Shown here in pieces: positions 16,645-26,901 of a stretch of DNA of 64,000 nt; position 1 is the first letter of the stretch; every line of letters starts with the position of its first letter. Origin of the DNA: Nocardioides luteus (lineage in GTDB: Bacteria; Actinomycetota; Actinomycetes; Propionibacteriales; Nocardioidaceae); assembly GCF_000960475.2 (NCBI RefSeq), contig NZ_JZDQ02000032.1:16738-80737 (forward strand), written 5' to 3'. The position numbers were made by a program, and so were the translations under genes. The notes beneath the pieces are model-generated. The model did not search any database. It was not told where the DNA came from and saw only the letters and a program-made list of their open reading frames with translations.

Positions 16645-16985
16645 CAACGGCCCCCGCAGGACTGGACTGGCTCGTCGACAGCCTGACCCAGCGCACCCCT
16701 GACATCGCTCACGCGATCTTGGTGTCGGCTGATGGCATGCCGATGGCCAGCTCCGTCGACTTCCCCCCGGACCGGGCCGACCAGCTCTCGGCGATCGCCT
16801 CCGGTCTCACCAGTCTTACCCAGGGAGCCGCTCGGTGCTTCGCCGCGGGTAATGTCCAGCAGATGGTCATCGAGATGGACGGTGGCTATCTGGTCCTCAT
16901 GGCGGTTGGTGAGGGCTCCAGCCTCGCTGCCCTCGCCGCCCCGACTGCGATCTGGGACAGGTTGGCTACCAGATGCAGCTGTTGA
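16641..16985 (+). CDS. conservon 1 roadblock/LC7 protein (CvnB-type), C-terminus frameshifted
   Basis: As sequenced the frame gives 114 residues from a GTG overlapping the cvnA stop (AGGAG six bases upstream). Residues 1-101 are a good roadblock/LC7 domain (LDWLVDSL, HAILVSADGMPMASS, AIASGLTSLTQGA, GGYLVLMAVGEGSSLAALA). The last 13 residues (TAIWDRLATRCSC) are not family-like. One base missing near 16948 explains this: the +1-corrected frame continues CDLGQVGYQMQLL to a TGA at 17033-17035, giving 131 residues. It is either a real mutation that removes the last helix or a sequence error. The intact protein would be the partner or regulator of the CvnD GTPase. Confidence 0.85.
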   Translation: MTTAPAGLDWLVDSLTQRTPDIAHAILVSADGMPMASSVDFPPDRADQLSAIASGLTSLTQGAARCFAAGNVQQMVIEMDGGYLVLMAVGEGSSLAALAAPTAIWDRLATRCSC

Positions 16986-17035
16986 TCTCGCGTGTTGCCA
17001 CCGCCCTCACCCCCGATACCAGAACCGGCGCCTGA
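16948..17035 (+). pseudogene. displaced 3' part of cvnB, one base out of frame
   Basis: In the shifted frame this reads CDLGQVGYQMQLLISRVAT, then ALTPDTRTGA and TGA at 17033-17035, the expected C-terminal helix of roadblock proteins. Adding one base restores a 396-base frame. It keeps normal family sequence and GC pattern, so any mutation is recent or an assembly error. Confidence 0.75.
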
Positions 17036-17062
17036 TGCGCGCCCGAGCTTAGGACCGAGATC

Positions 17063-17413
17063 GTGAGCAACCACGCCTCCGAACCGCCGCCGCTTGTCAG
17101 GCCGTACGCCCTGACTCGTGGCCGCACGCAACCCAAGCGCGTCTTCCCGATGGAAGCCCTGGTGATCACCGACCGCTACGTGATCGACGGCTACGTCCGG
17201 TCGCCAGAGGAGCGGACGATCGCGGAGCTCTGCCGCGAGAGCCGCTCCGTCGCCGAGGTTGCGGCGCTCATCCGGGTGCCCCTGGGTGTTGCCCGAGTCC
17301 TGATCGGTGACCTTGCGGAGCGCGGCGTGGTGCAGGTGCACGCCAGCAAGGTCCCGGACGCCCCGGACACCGCTCTCCTCGAGCGCGTGCTGTCCGGCCT
17401 GAGGAAGCTTTGA
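17063..17413 (+). CDS. conservon 1 DUF742 protein (CvnC-type)
   Basis: 116 residues from a GTG at 17063, with AGGA nine bases upstream. It has the DUF742 signature: LVRPYALTRGRTQP at the N-terminus, a central winged-helix-like core and SVAEVAALIRVPLGVARVLIGDLAERGVV. DUF742 proteins occur almost only as the third gene of conservons, between the roadblock protein and the GTPase. A DNA- or protein-binding adaptor role has been proposed but is not settled. The 13-base gap to cvnD keeps it in the operon. Compared with cvnC of conservon 2, the core is conserved but the ends differ. Confidence 0.9.
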   Translation: MSNHASEPPPLVRPYALTRGRTQPKRVFPMEALVITDRYVIDGYVRSPEERTIAELCRESRSVAEVAALIRVPLGVARVLIGDLAERGVVQVHASKVPDAPDTALLERVLSGLRKL

Positions 17414-17426
17414 CAGGAGTAATGCA

Positions 17427-18005
17427 GTGACCACCGACTCCAAGCAGGCGACGATGTCTGCGAAGATCGTCATCGCCGGCGGGTTCGGCGTTGGTAAGAC
17501 GACCTTCGTGGGCTCCGTCTCGGAGATCGTCCCCCTGACGACCGAGGCCGTGATGACGCAGGCGACCGCCGGCGTCGACGACCTCTCCGCAGTCCCCAAC
17601 AAGAAGACGACCACGGTCGCGATGGACTTCGGTCGAGTCTCCCTCGACTCCGACCTGATCCTCTACCTGTTCGGGACGCCGGGTCAGAACCGCTTCTGGT
17701 TCATGTGGGACGACCTGACCCAGGGTGCCATCGGCGCTGTGGTGCTCATCGACACCCGTCGTCTCGCCGACTCCTTCGGTGCGATCGACTACTTCGAGTC
17801 CCGCAACGTGCCGTTCGTCGTGGCTCACAACGTCTTCGGCGCCAACCAGGCCTACAAGCCGGAGCAGATCCGCGAGGCCCTGGCTCTGCGCCCGGACATC
17901 CCGATCGTCACCTGTGACGCCCGGGACCGCCAGTCGACCAAGGCGACGCTGATCTCGCTCGTCGAGTACGTCCTCTCCATGGTTTCCACGCGCGCGCTCC
18001 AGTAG
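17427..18005 (+). CDS. conservon 1 small GTPase (CvnD-type)
   Basis: 192 residues from a GTG (GGAG box upstream). P-loop GGFGVGKTT near 18-26, switch II region LFGTPGQNRFWFMWDD, and a late TCDARD loop mark the MglA/Ras-like CvnD family. The base-recognition motif, NxFD in conservon 2 (VNLFD), reads HNVFGAN here: the aspartate that contacts guanine is glycine. Nucleotide specificity or GTP binding may be altered. With the frameshifted cvnB beside it, this conservon may work differently or be decaying. A strong terminator follows at 18019. Confidence 0.91.
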   Translation: MTTDSKQATMSAKIVIAGGFGVGKTTFVGSVSEIVPLTTEAVMTQATAGVDDLSAVPNKKTTTVAMDFGRVSLDSDLILYLFGTPGQNRFWFMWDDLTQGAIGAVVLIDTRRLADSFGAIDYFESRNVPFVVAHNVFGANQAYKPEQIREALALRPDIPIVTCDARDRQSTKATLISLVEYVLSMVSTRALQ

Positions 18006-18018
18006 CCGTGCAGACGCC

Positions 18019-18051
18019 GACACCCGCCGGAGCCGAGCTCCGGCGGGTGTC
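18019..18051 (+). terminator. terminator of conservon 1
   Basis: A perfect 15-base-pair stem (18019-18033 with 18037-18051) closes a three-base CGA loop, 13 bases after the cvnD stop. Outer CGC/GCG pairs extend it past one mismatch, followed by GTTTC. Confidence 0.85.
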
Positions 18052-18112
18052 AGCGTTTCAAGGGGTGCCGTGACTGTGCAGTAGAGGCGTACGTCTGGGA
18101 GGATCACGCGTT

Positions 18113-18991
18113 GTGCTGAAGTTCAGGTTGTGGTGGCGCAAGGTGACCCCGAAGTGGCACCTGAGGCGCCTGTGGGCGAAGATGTGGTCCGTGATCACGA
18201 CCCCGTACGCCGATGCGACGGCCGTCGCTGCCGTCGACGAGGCCCGCGCCGCGCTCCTGTCCGACGTGCCAGCCGCTGACGTCGGAGAACACCTCGGCCA
18301 TGTGGTCGAGAAGAGTGCCGGTCCGGGCGTCGTGACCCACCTGTTCGCCTGCACCCGCAAGGGCTACGTCGGGTGGCACTGGTCGGTCACGCTCGTCACC
18401 GTGCCCACGCTCGACGGACCCGGTTTCGGTGTGGATGCCCCGGTGACCGTCAACGAGGTCGTCCTCGTTCCCGGCGACGCGGCGATCGTCGCGCCCGCCT
18501 GGGTGCCCTACCGCGACCGGATCAAGCCCGGCGACCTCTCACCCGGTGACCTGCTCCCGGTCGAGGACGACGACGAACGCCTGGTCCCGACGTACGCCTT
18601 CGGTGACGACCCGCTCGACGCCGACGAGAAGGCGCAGGTGCGCGAGGTCGCCAAGGATCTCGGCCTCGGCCGTGTCCGGACCCTGTCCACCACCGGCTTC
18701 GACGCCGCCGCCGAGCGTTGGTACGCCGGTGACGGCGGCCCCGACGCGCCGCTCGCGCAGGCCGCCCCCGACCAGTGCCACAGCTGCGGCTTCCTGGTCC
18801 GGCTGACCGGTCACCTGGCCTCGAGCTTCGGTGTCTGCGCCAACGGCGACGCCAACGACGACGGCAAGGTGGTCAGTCTCAACCACGGGTGCGGTGCGCA
18901 CTCCGAGGTCCGGCTGGCGAAGAAGCACGAGCCGCAGCCGCTGCCGGAGCCGGTCTTCGACACGCTCAGCGACGACGCCGAGACCTTCTGA
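18113..18991 (+). CDS. DUF3027 family protein
   Basis: 292 residues from a GTG (GGGAGGA box 9 bases upstream). It matches the actinobacterial DUF3027 family by GYVGWHWSVTLVTVP, VVLVPGDAAIVAPAWVPYRDRIKPGDLSPGDLLP and the late Cys-x-x-Cys at QCHSCGF with GVCANGDANDDGKVV and NHGCGAHSE. The Cys pairs suggest a small zinc site near 220-255. Function is unknown. It is conserved near cspB, MarR and MFS genes in mycobacteria (Rv0883c region), matching the neighbours here. Soluble, monocistronic. Confidence 0.9.
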   Translation: MLKFRLWWRKVTPKWHLRRLWAKMWSVITTPYADATAVAAVDEARAALLSDVPAADVGEHLGHVVEKSAGPGVVTHLFACTRKGYVGWHWSVTLVTVPTLDGPGFGVDAPVTVNEVVLVPGDAAIVAPAWVPYRDRIKPGDLSPGDLLPVEDDDERLVPTYAFGDDPLDADEKAQVREVAKDLGLGRVRTLSTTGFDAAAERWYAGDGGPDAPLAQAAPDQCHSCGFLVRLTGHLASSFGVCANGDANDDGKVVSLNHGCGAHSEVRLAKKHEPQPLPEPVFDTLSDDAETF

Positions 18992-19010
18992 CCGACCGCG
19001 CTGGCACCAG

Positions 19011-19397
19011 CTAGTCGAGGCCCTCGGCGTGGAGCCGGCGGGCCTTGCGGCGGCGGGTCAGCTCGATCCCGATGGCGCCGATGCCGAAGGCGGCCAAGCA
19101 GGTCCAGATCCACCACGTCCAGCCTCGGTCGTTGAGCAGGCCCCAGAAGGGGAGCAGGGCCACGAACCCGACCAGCCAGCCGAGGGTGCTGAGCTCGAAG
19201 GCGCGGATGCCGTCCTCGTCGACGAGCTCGATCTTCGGCTCGGGGCGGGCCACGGGCGGCTCCTCGACGGGCGGCTCGTCATAGCCGTAGTCCTGCGTGT
19301 AGCCGCCGTCCGCGGGGTAGTAGTCACCCTCGTACCCGTCGTACTGCTGCTCCGGGTAGCTGCCGGAGTAGTCGTCATCCCGGTACTGGTCACTCAT
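19011..19397 (-). CDS. DUF2530-type small membrane protein
   Basis: 128 residues from the ATG at 19397. The N-terminal ~60 residues are Tyr/Asp/Gln-rich and probably disordered; the C-terminal half has two membrane helices (LGWLVGFVALLPFW and WWIWTCLAAFGIGAIGIEL) and a basic tail RRRKARRL. This is the layout of actinobacterial DUF2530 proteins, whose function is unknown. It is divergent from the small DUF1059-like gene and convergent with the DUF3027 gene, 19 bases away. Confidence 0.78.
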   Translation of the reverse strand: MSDQYRDDDYSGSYPEQQYDGYEGDYYPADGGYTQDYGYDEPPVEEPPVARPEPKIELVDEDGIRAFELSTLGWLVGFVALLPFWGLLNDRGWTWWIWTCLAAFGIGAIGIELTRRRKARRLHAEGLD

Positions 19398-19398
19398 G

Positions 19399-19424
19399 GC
19401 CCCCAATCTATCGGGGGCTAGTCT
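19399..19424. promoter_or_regulatory. divergent promoter region with GC hairpin
   Basis: GCCCCC and GGGGGC (19399-19404, 19413-19418) flank AATCTATC, followed by TAGTCT, a plausible plus-strand -10 box for the gene at 19471. On the minus strand TAGATT could serve the DUF2530 gene. The start codon of that gene abuts the palindrome. Confidence 0.35.
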
Positions 19425-19470
19425 GGAGACGCTGAGCCCCTGCGTACGACTCGACGACCTGGAGGTCCTG

Positions 19471-19620
19471 ATGGCTTCGCTCCGCTGCCCCTGCGGCACC
19501 AACTTCCGCACCGAGACCGACGACGAGCTGGTCGAGCAGGTGCAAGAGCACCTCGCCGAGGCTCACCCCGGTCGCACCTACAGCCGCGACGACATCCTGA
19601 TGCTCGCGGCGATGTCCTGA
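19471..19620 (+). CDS. small DUF1059-like protein
   Basis: 49 residues from ATG 19471, with GGAGG eight bases before it; an in-frame upstream ATG at 19396 is poorer. It reads MASLRCPCGTNFRTETDDELVEQV, then EHLAEAHPGRTYSRDDI. The Cys-x-Cys at the start and helical EQVQEHLAEAHP segment resemble short DUF1059 proteins, where a Cys/His set could bind metal. Function is unknown. A terminator hairpin follows within 12 bases. Confidence 0.75.
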   Translation: MASLRCPCGTNFRTETDDELVEQVQEHLAEAHPGRTYSRDDILMLAAMS

Positions 19621-19630
19621 CCTGCGTGAC

Positions 19631-19650
19631 GGCGCCCTCGACGGGGCGCC
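19631..19650 (+). terminator. terminator after the DUF1059-like gene
   Basis: GGCGCCC (19631-19637) pairs with GGGCGCC (19644-19650) around a six-base loop, then GCCTCTTTCC. It is a compact GC-rich hairpin ending in a pyrimidine stretch. Confidence 0.7.
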
Positions 19651-19675
19651 GCCTCTTTCCGGAATAGTTAGCGCC

Positions 19676-19695
19676 GGTAAGCAGTTATGCTTACC
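19676..19695. promoter_or_regulatory. inverted repeat, probable MarR autoregulatory operator
   Basis: GGTAAGCA and TGCTTACC are perfect 8-base arms separated by GTTA. The repeat overlaps the first possible ATG (19687) of the MarR gene, a position where binding would block transcription or translation of the MarR-MFS pair. Confidence 0.6.
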
Positions 19696-20160
19696 GACAT
19701 GCCTACCGCACAGCCCGTATCCGCGCCCGACGCGGCCTCCGACATCCCCGAGGTCGCCTCGTTGCTGCGCACCTCTGTCATGCGGATGCGCCGCCGCCTG
19801 GCCAACGAGCGCCACCCCGACAACGACCTCTCCCTGGGGTCGATGGCGGTGCTCGGGGCGTTGTACGCATGCGACGAGATGACCCTCGGCGCCCTCGCCG
19901 GACGCGAGCGCGTCCAGCCGCCGAGCATGACCAGGATGGTCAACTTCCTCGAGGAGGGTGGCTACGTCGTCCGCCGCCAGGGCGAGACCGACCGCCGCCA
20001 GGTGCTGGTCTCGATCACCGACAAGGGCCGCCGGACCGTACGCAAGGACCGGCTCAGCCGGGATGCCTGGCTGGCCCAGCAGCTCGTCGACCTCGATGCG
20101 GACGAGCTCGCCGCCCTCCGCACAGCCGCTTCGATCATGGAGAGAATAGCCACCAGTTGA
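19687..20160 (+). CDS. MarR-family transcriptional regulator
   Basis: 157 residues from ATG 19687, or 153 from ATG 19699, which would clear the palindrome; neither has a good Shine-Dalgarno, so the mRNA may be leaderless. The winged helix is clear: LGSMAVLGALYA, LGALAGRERVQPPSMTRMVNFLEEGGYVV (recognition helix) and RRQGETDRRQVLVSITDKG (wing). The family binds palindromes as dimers and is released by small ligands. The stop overlaps the TTG start of the MFS exporter, the classic repressor-efflux pair. Mycobacterial Rv0880 is the positional counterpart. Confidence 0.92.
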   Translation: MLTDMPTAQPVSAPDAASDIPEVASLLRTSVMRMRRRLANERHPDNDLSLGSMAVLGALYACDEMTLGALAGRERVQPPSMTRMVNFLEEGGYVVRRQGETDRRQVLVSITDKGRRTVRKDRLSRDAWLAQQLVDLDADELAALRTAASIMERIATS

Positions 20161-21407
20161 GTCCCACGTTCCGTTCCCTTCGCAGCCACAACTACCGCCT
20201 CTACCTAGCCGGCAGTGTCGTCTCCAACGTCGGCACCTGGATGCAACGCATCGCCCAGGACTGGCTGGTCCTGAGCCTGGGCGGCGGGGGAGCGGCACTC
20301 GGTGTCACCACCGGCCTGCAGTTCCTGCCCATCCTCCTGCTCAGCCCCTACGCCGGCGTCATCGCCGACCGCTTCCCGAAGCGCCGCCTGCTGCAGGCGG
20401 CCCAGGGCTGGATGGCCCTGATGTCGCTGCTCCTCGGCGTGCTCGCGGTCAGCGGCCACGCCGAGGTCTGGATGGTCTACGTGATCGCCTTCCTCTTCGG
20501 CACGGGCGCAGCCTTCGACGGGCCCGGCCGCCAGTCGTTCGTCTCGGAGATGGTCCACCCCGACGACCTGACCAACGCCGTCGGTCTCAACTCCGCCTCC
20601 TTCAACCTCGCCCGCCTGGTCGGCCCGGCGCTGGCCGGTGTCCTCATCGGCTGGCTGGGCAGCGGCCCCGAGGCGACCGGGTGGGTCATCCTCGTCAACG
20701 CGGTCTCCTACCTCGCCGTGATCGGTCAGCTGCAGCGGATGAACACCGCCGAGCTGCACTCGCCGGAGCCGGCCGCCCGGCGGCGCGGGATGCTGCGTGA
20801 GGGCATCGGCTACATCCGTACGCAGCCCAAGATGCTGATGGTCCTCGTCATCGTCTTCTTCGTCGGCACGTTCGGTGCGAACTTCCCGATCACCTCGGCG
20901 CTGATGGCGACCGAGGAGTTCGGCAAGGGCGCCAGCGAGTACGGCCTGCTCGGCACCGTCCTCGCGATCGGCTCGCTCTCCGGCGCCCTGCTCGGCGCCC
21001 GCCGCACCCGGATCCCGCTCAGGCTGATCGTGGTGGCGGCGACCGGGTTCGGGCTGTCCATCATCGTGTCCGGGCTGATGCCGACGTACGCTCTCTTCGC
21101 CCTGGTCTGCCCGATCCTCGGCTTCTTCACGATCACCACGCTGAACACGTGCAACGCCACCATGCAGACCGAGGCGGCTCCGGAGTTCCGGGGCCGGGTG
21201 ATGGCGATCTACATGACCGTCCTGATGGGCGGCACCCCGCTGGGCGCCCCGCTCATCGGCCTCATCGGCGAGCACTTCGGCGCCCGCACGACCCTGTACG
21301 CGTGTGGCGCTCTTGTCCTCTTCGGTACGCTTGCGGGGGTGCTGCTCCTAGCAGCGCTCCGAGGTGGTATCCGGGCCGTTTTGACCCCCTCTCAAGCCGC
21401 CGGGTAG
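20157..21407 (+). CDS. MFS transporter, DHA3-type exporter
   Basis: 416 residues from a TTG at 20157 that overlaps the MarR stop (TTGA). It begins LSPTFRSLRSHNYRLYLAGS, typical of the EntS/DHA3 group. About 12 membrane helices are visible, with the motif-A loop GVIADRFPKRRLL between helices 2 and 3. Likely exports a drug or siderophore-like compound by proton antiport; substrate unknown. The overlap with marR and the operator upstream suggest repression relieved by the exported compound. Confidence 0.88.
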   Translation: MSPTFRSLRSHNYRLYLAGSVVSNVGTWMQRIAQDWLVLSLGGGGAALGVTTGLQFLPILLLSPYAGVIADRFPKRRLLQAAQGWMALMSLLLGVLAVSGHAEVWMVYVIAFLFGTGAAFDGPGRQSFVSEMVHPDDLTNAVGLNSASFNLARLVGPALAGVLIGWLGSGPEATGWVILVNAVSYLAVIGQLQRMNTAELHSPEPAARRRGMLREGIGYIRTQPKMLMVLVIVFFVGTFGANFPITSALMATEEFGKGASEYGLLGTVLAIGSLSGALLGARRTRIPLRLIVVAATGFGLSIIVSGLMPTYALFALVCPILGFFTITTLNTCNATMQTEAAPEFRGRVMAIYMTVLMGGTPLGAPLIGLIGEHFGARTTLYACGALVLFGTLAGVLLLAALRGGIRAVLTPSQAAG

Positions 21408-21546
21408 CCTCTGAAGCGTGTCTGGGACAACCAGGCCGTCGCGCGTGCCCGGAACAAGTTCGAGAAAAGGGTCTCGGACCCGGGTTCGGCGCCCTCAGTA
21501 CGGGGATTCGGTTCGAAAGATCCGCAACGTGTGCGTTGAGGTAAGG

Positions 21547-21568
21547 GCGACACGCCCGACCTCGGGGG
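21547..21568 (+). promoter_or_regulatory. str-operon leader element shared with S10 operon
   Basis: The 22 bases GCGACACGCCCGACC-T-CGGGGG lie 103 bases before the rpsL start. The same 22 bases, with only T to G changed, occur 88 bases before rpsJ (35917-35938). Each copy can form a GC hairpin with bases just downstream (here CCTCG/CGAGG), and AAG precedes both. Probably a transcription-start/5' UTR control element for ribosomal-protein operons. The rest of 21408-21671 holds a CACAACA/TGTTGTG stem (21605-21643) and no gene. Confidence 0.55.
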
Positions 21569-21671
21569 CGAGGCGGGACCAGTTGGTATCGCACCACCTG
21601 GACGCACAACATTGGATCCTTCGCGGCAGAGCGCCGTGTTGTGAGAGCAGAAAAGAAGGGGAACCACCGAG

Positions 21672-22043
21672 GTGCCCACCATCAACCAGCTGGTCCGCAA
21701 GGGCCGCGAGGACAAGGCGACGAAGTCGAAGACGCCTGCCCTCAAGGGATCGCCGCAGCGCCGTGGCGTCTGCACGCGCGTCTACACCACCACCCCGAAG
21801 AAGCCGAACTCCGCCCTCCGGAAGGTCGCCCGTGTGCGCCTCTCCTCCGGCGTCGAGGTCACCGCTTACATCCCGGGTGTGGGCCACAACCTTCAGGAGC
21901 ACTCCATCGTGCTCGTCCGCGGCGGTCGTGTGAAGGACCTCCCCGGTGTTCGTTACAAGATCATTCGCGGCTCGCTCGACACCCAGGGCGTGAAGAACCG
22001 CAAGCAGGCCCGGAGCCGCTACGGCGCCAAGAAGGAGAAGTGA
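21672..22043 (+). CDS. rpsL: 30S ribosomal protein S12
   Basis: 123 residues from a GTG (AAGGGG box 10 bases upstream). It shows the S12 signature TTTPKKPNSALRKVARVRL and GGRVKDLPGVRY. Lys43 and Lys88, the usual streptomycin-resistance positions, are wild-type. S12 sits at the decoding centre of the small subunit. First gene of the str operon, with rpsG starting two bases after its stop. The ~260-base leader carries the element at 21547. Confidence 0.98.
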   Translation: MPTINQLVRKGREDKATKSKTPALKGSPQRRGVCTRVYTTTPKKPNSALRKVARVRLSSGVEVTAYIPGVGHNLQEHSIVLVRGGRVKDLPGVRYKIIRGSLDTQGVKNRKQARSRYGAKKEK

Positions 22044-22044
22044 G

Positions 22045-22515
22045 ATGCCTCGTAAGGGTCCCGCTCCCAAGCGTCCGCTCGTCGTCGACCCCGTCTACGG
22101 CTCGCAGCTCGTAACCCAGCTCGTCAGCAAGGTCCTCCAGGACGGCAAGAAGCAGGTCGCGCAGCGCATCGTCTACACCGCCCTCGAGGGTTGCCGCGAG
22201 AAGACCGGCACCGACCCCGTGGTGACGCTCAAGCGCGCCATGGACAACGTGAAGCCGGCCATCGAGGTCAAGTCCCGCCGCGTCGGTGGCGCGACCTACC
22301 AGGTTCCGGTCGAGGTCAAGGGCACGCGTGGCACCACGCTCGCGCTGCGCTGGCTCGTCGGCTACGCCCAGGACCGTCGTGAGAAGACGATGGCCGAGCG
22401 CCTGATGAACGAGATCCTCGACGCGAGCAACGGCCTCGGCGCCGCTGTGAAGAAGCGCGAGGACACCCACAAGATGGCCGAGTCCAACAAGGCCTTCGCG
22501 CACTACCGCTGGTGA
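22045..22515 (+). CDS. rpsG: 30S ribosomal protein S7
   Basis: 156 residues, the normal bacterial length, with RKGPAPKRPL at the N-terminus, VYGSQLVTQLVSKVLQDGKKQVA, RRVGGATYQVPVEV and the C-terminal KREDTHKMAESNKAFAHYRW. S7 nucleates assembly of the 30S head and contacts E-site tRNA. It follows rpsL with a two-base gap, and an 11-bp hairpin separates it from fusA. Confidence 0.98.
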   Translation: MPRKGPAPKRPLVVDPVYGSQLVTQLVSKVLQDGKKQVAQRIVYTALEGCREKTGTDPVVTLKRAMDNVKPAIEVKSRRVGGATYQVPVEVKGTRGTTLALRWLVGYAQDRREKTMAERLMNEILDASNGLGAAVKKREDTHKMAESNKAFAHYRW

Positions 22516-22520
22516 CGTAC

Positions 22521-22556
22521 GGCGGGGTGCCTGCACATCAAGGCGGGCACCCCGCC
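22521..22556 (+). terminator. intercistronic hairpin between rpsG and fusA
   Basis: GGCGGGGTGCC (22521-22531) pairs perfectly with GGCACCCCGCC (22546-22556) around a 14-base loop. It may attenuate transcription into fusA or stabilise the rpsL-rpsG mRNA; no T-run follows. Confidence 0.55.
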
Positions 22557-22598
22557 CGTCCAGACCGAAGACAATCTCTTTAAGGAACGCTGAAGACA

Positions 22599-24713
<2,115 letters not shown>

Positions 24714-24797
24714 CCTTCGGGTCACCCGTCCAGGGACTTCGGCAGCAACACCACTCAGTACGAGTCAGTAAGAAAATCACACCAGGAGGAGCCCACA

Positions 24798-25991
<1,194 letters not shown>

Positions 25992-26000
25992 TCGTCTGAT

Positions 26001-26052
26001 CCACAGTGAAGGGCCCCCGGAGCCGCAAGGCGAAGGGGGTCCTTTGCTGTGG
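26001..26052 (+). terminator. terminator of the str operon
   Basis: CCACAG...AAGG...CCCCC (26001-26017) pairs with GGGGG...CCTT...CTGTGG (26035-26052) as an ~18-bp stem with a few G-U or mismatched pairs, 10 bases after the tuf stop. Confidence 0.75.
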
Positions 26053-26154
26053 TCAAGCGATCGAACGAGCGCTGACTCGGCGCAAACGGACCGGAGCGAA
26101 GCGAGGACCGGATTGCGCCGCGTCGGCGCGGGCACCAGATCAAGGCAAGAAGAG

Positions 26155-26886
26155 ATGACAGAGCCAAACCACCCAGTCCGCCCCGCAAGACCCCACCAGA
26201 AGCTGCTCGATGACGGCCGCACGGTGAGAGAGGTCCTCACCTACACCCGTCGAGGCAGCCGCCTGGACACCAAGCAGCAGAAGGCCTGGGACGCGTACGC
26301 CGCCGAGTGGGTGATCCCGGACGAGGCGGTCGACGAGCCGGGCTTCTCGCTGGAGAGCTGGTTCGGTCGCAAGGGTCCGCTGATCGTCGACATCGGCGGC
26401 GGCGTGGGAGAGGCGACCGCGGTGCTGGCGGCCAACCGTCCCGACGCGAACATCCTGGCGCTGGAGGTGTGGCGGCCCGGTGTCGCCGAGAGCCTCGGCC
26501 GGGTGGGCACCGCGGGTGCGACGAACGTGCGCTTCTGCAGCGTGGACGCCCTCTGGATGCTCGAGAACATCGTCGCGCCGGAGTCGGTCAGCGAGATCTG
26601 GACGTTCTTCCCCGACCCGTGGCACAAGACCCGCCACCACAAGCGGCGCCTGGTCACCACGACCAACGCACGGATGATCGCGGAGCGGCTCGCCCCCGGC
26701 GGGACCTGGCGGTTGGCGACCGACTGGGTCGCGTACGCCGAGCAGATGGTCGAGGTCCTCGACGCCGAGCCGCTGCTGAGCGGCGGGGTGGTCGACCGCT
26801 GGGACGAGCGCCCGGTGACCAAGTTCGAGCGCAAGGGTCTGGCCAAGGACCGGGTCATCACCGACCTGCTCTACCGCCGGGTCTGA
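26155..26886 (+). CDS. trmB: tRNA (guanine-N7-)-methyltransferase
   Basis: 243 residues from ATG 26155 (AAGAAGAG upstream); longer in-frame starts lie in the leader. SAM-binding IVDIGGGVGEATAVLAANRP and the family signature FFPDPWHKTRHHKRRLV with a final TKFERKGL are present. It makes m7G46 in the tRNA variable loop. The ~100-base leader has an inverted repeat (CGGCGCAA/TTGCGCCG, 26078-26120). Single gene after the str operon. Confidence 0.95.
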   Translation: MTEPNHPVRPARPHQKLLDDGRTVREVLTYTRRGSRLDTKQQKAWDAYAAEWVIPDEAVDEPGFSLESWFGRKGPLIVDIGGGVGEATAVLAANRPDANILALEVWRPGVAESLGRVGTAGATNVRFCSVDALWMLENIVAPESVSEIWTFFPDPWHKTRHHKRRLVTTTNARMIAERLAPGGTWRLATDWVAYAEQMVEVLDAEPLLSGGVVDRWDERPVTKFERKGLAKDRVITDLLYRRV

Positions 26887-26901
26887 CCGCGGCGCCCGGC
26901 G

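Noticed and set aside
13261..18005. Classic two-component system
   Set aside because: No response regulator is adjacent and the gene set is the conservon type with a GTPase output.
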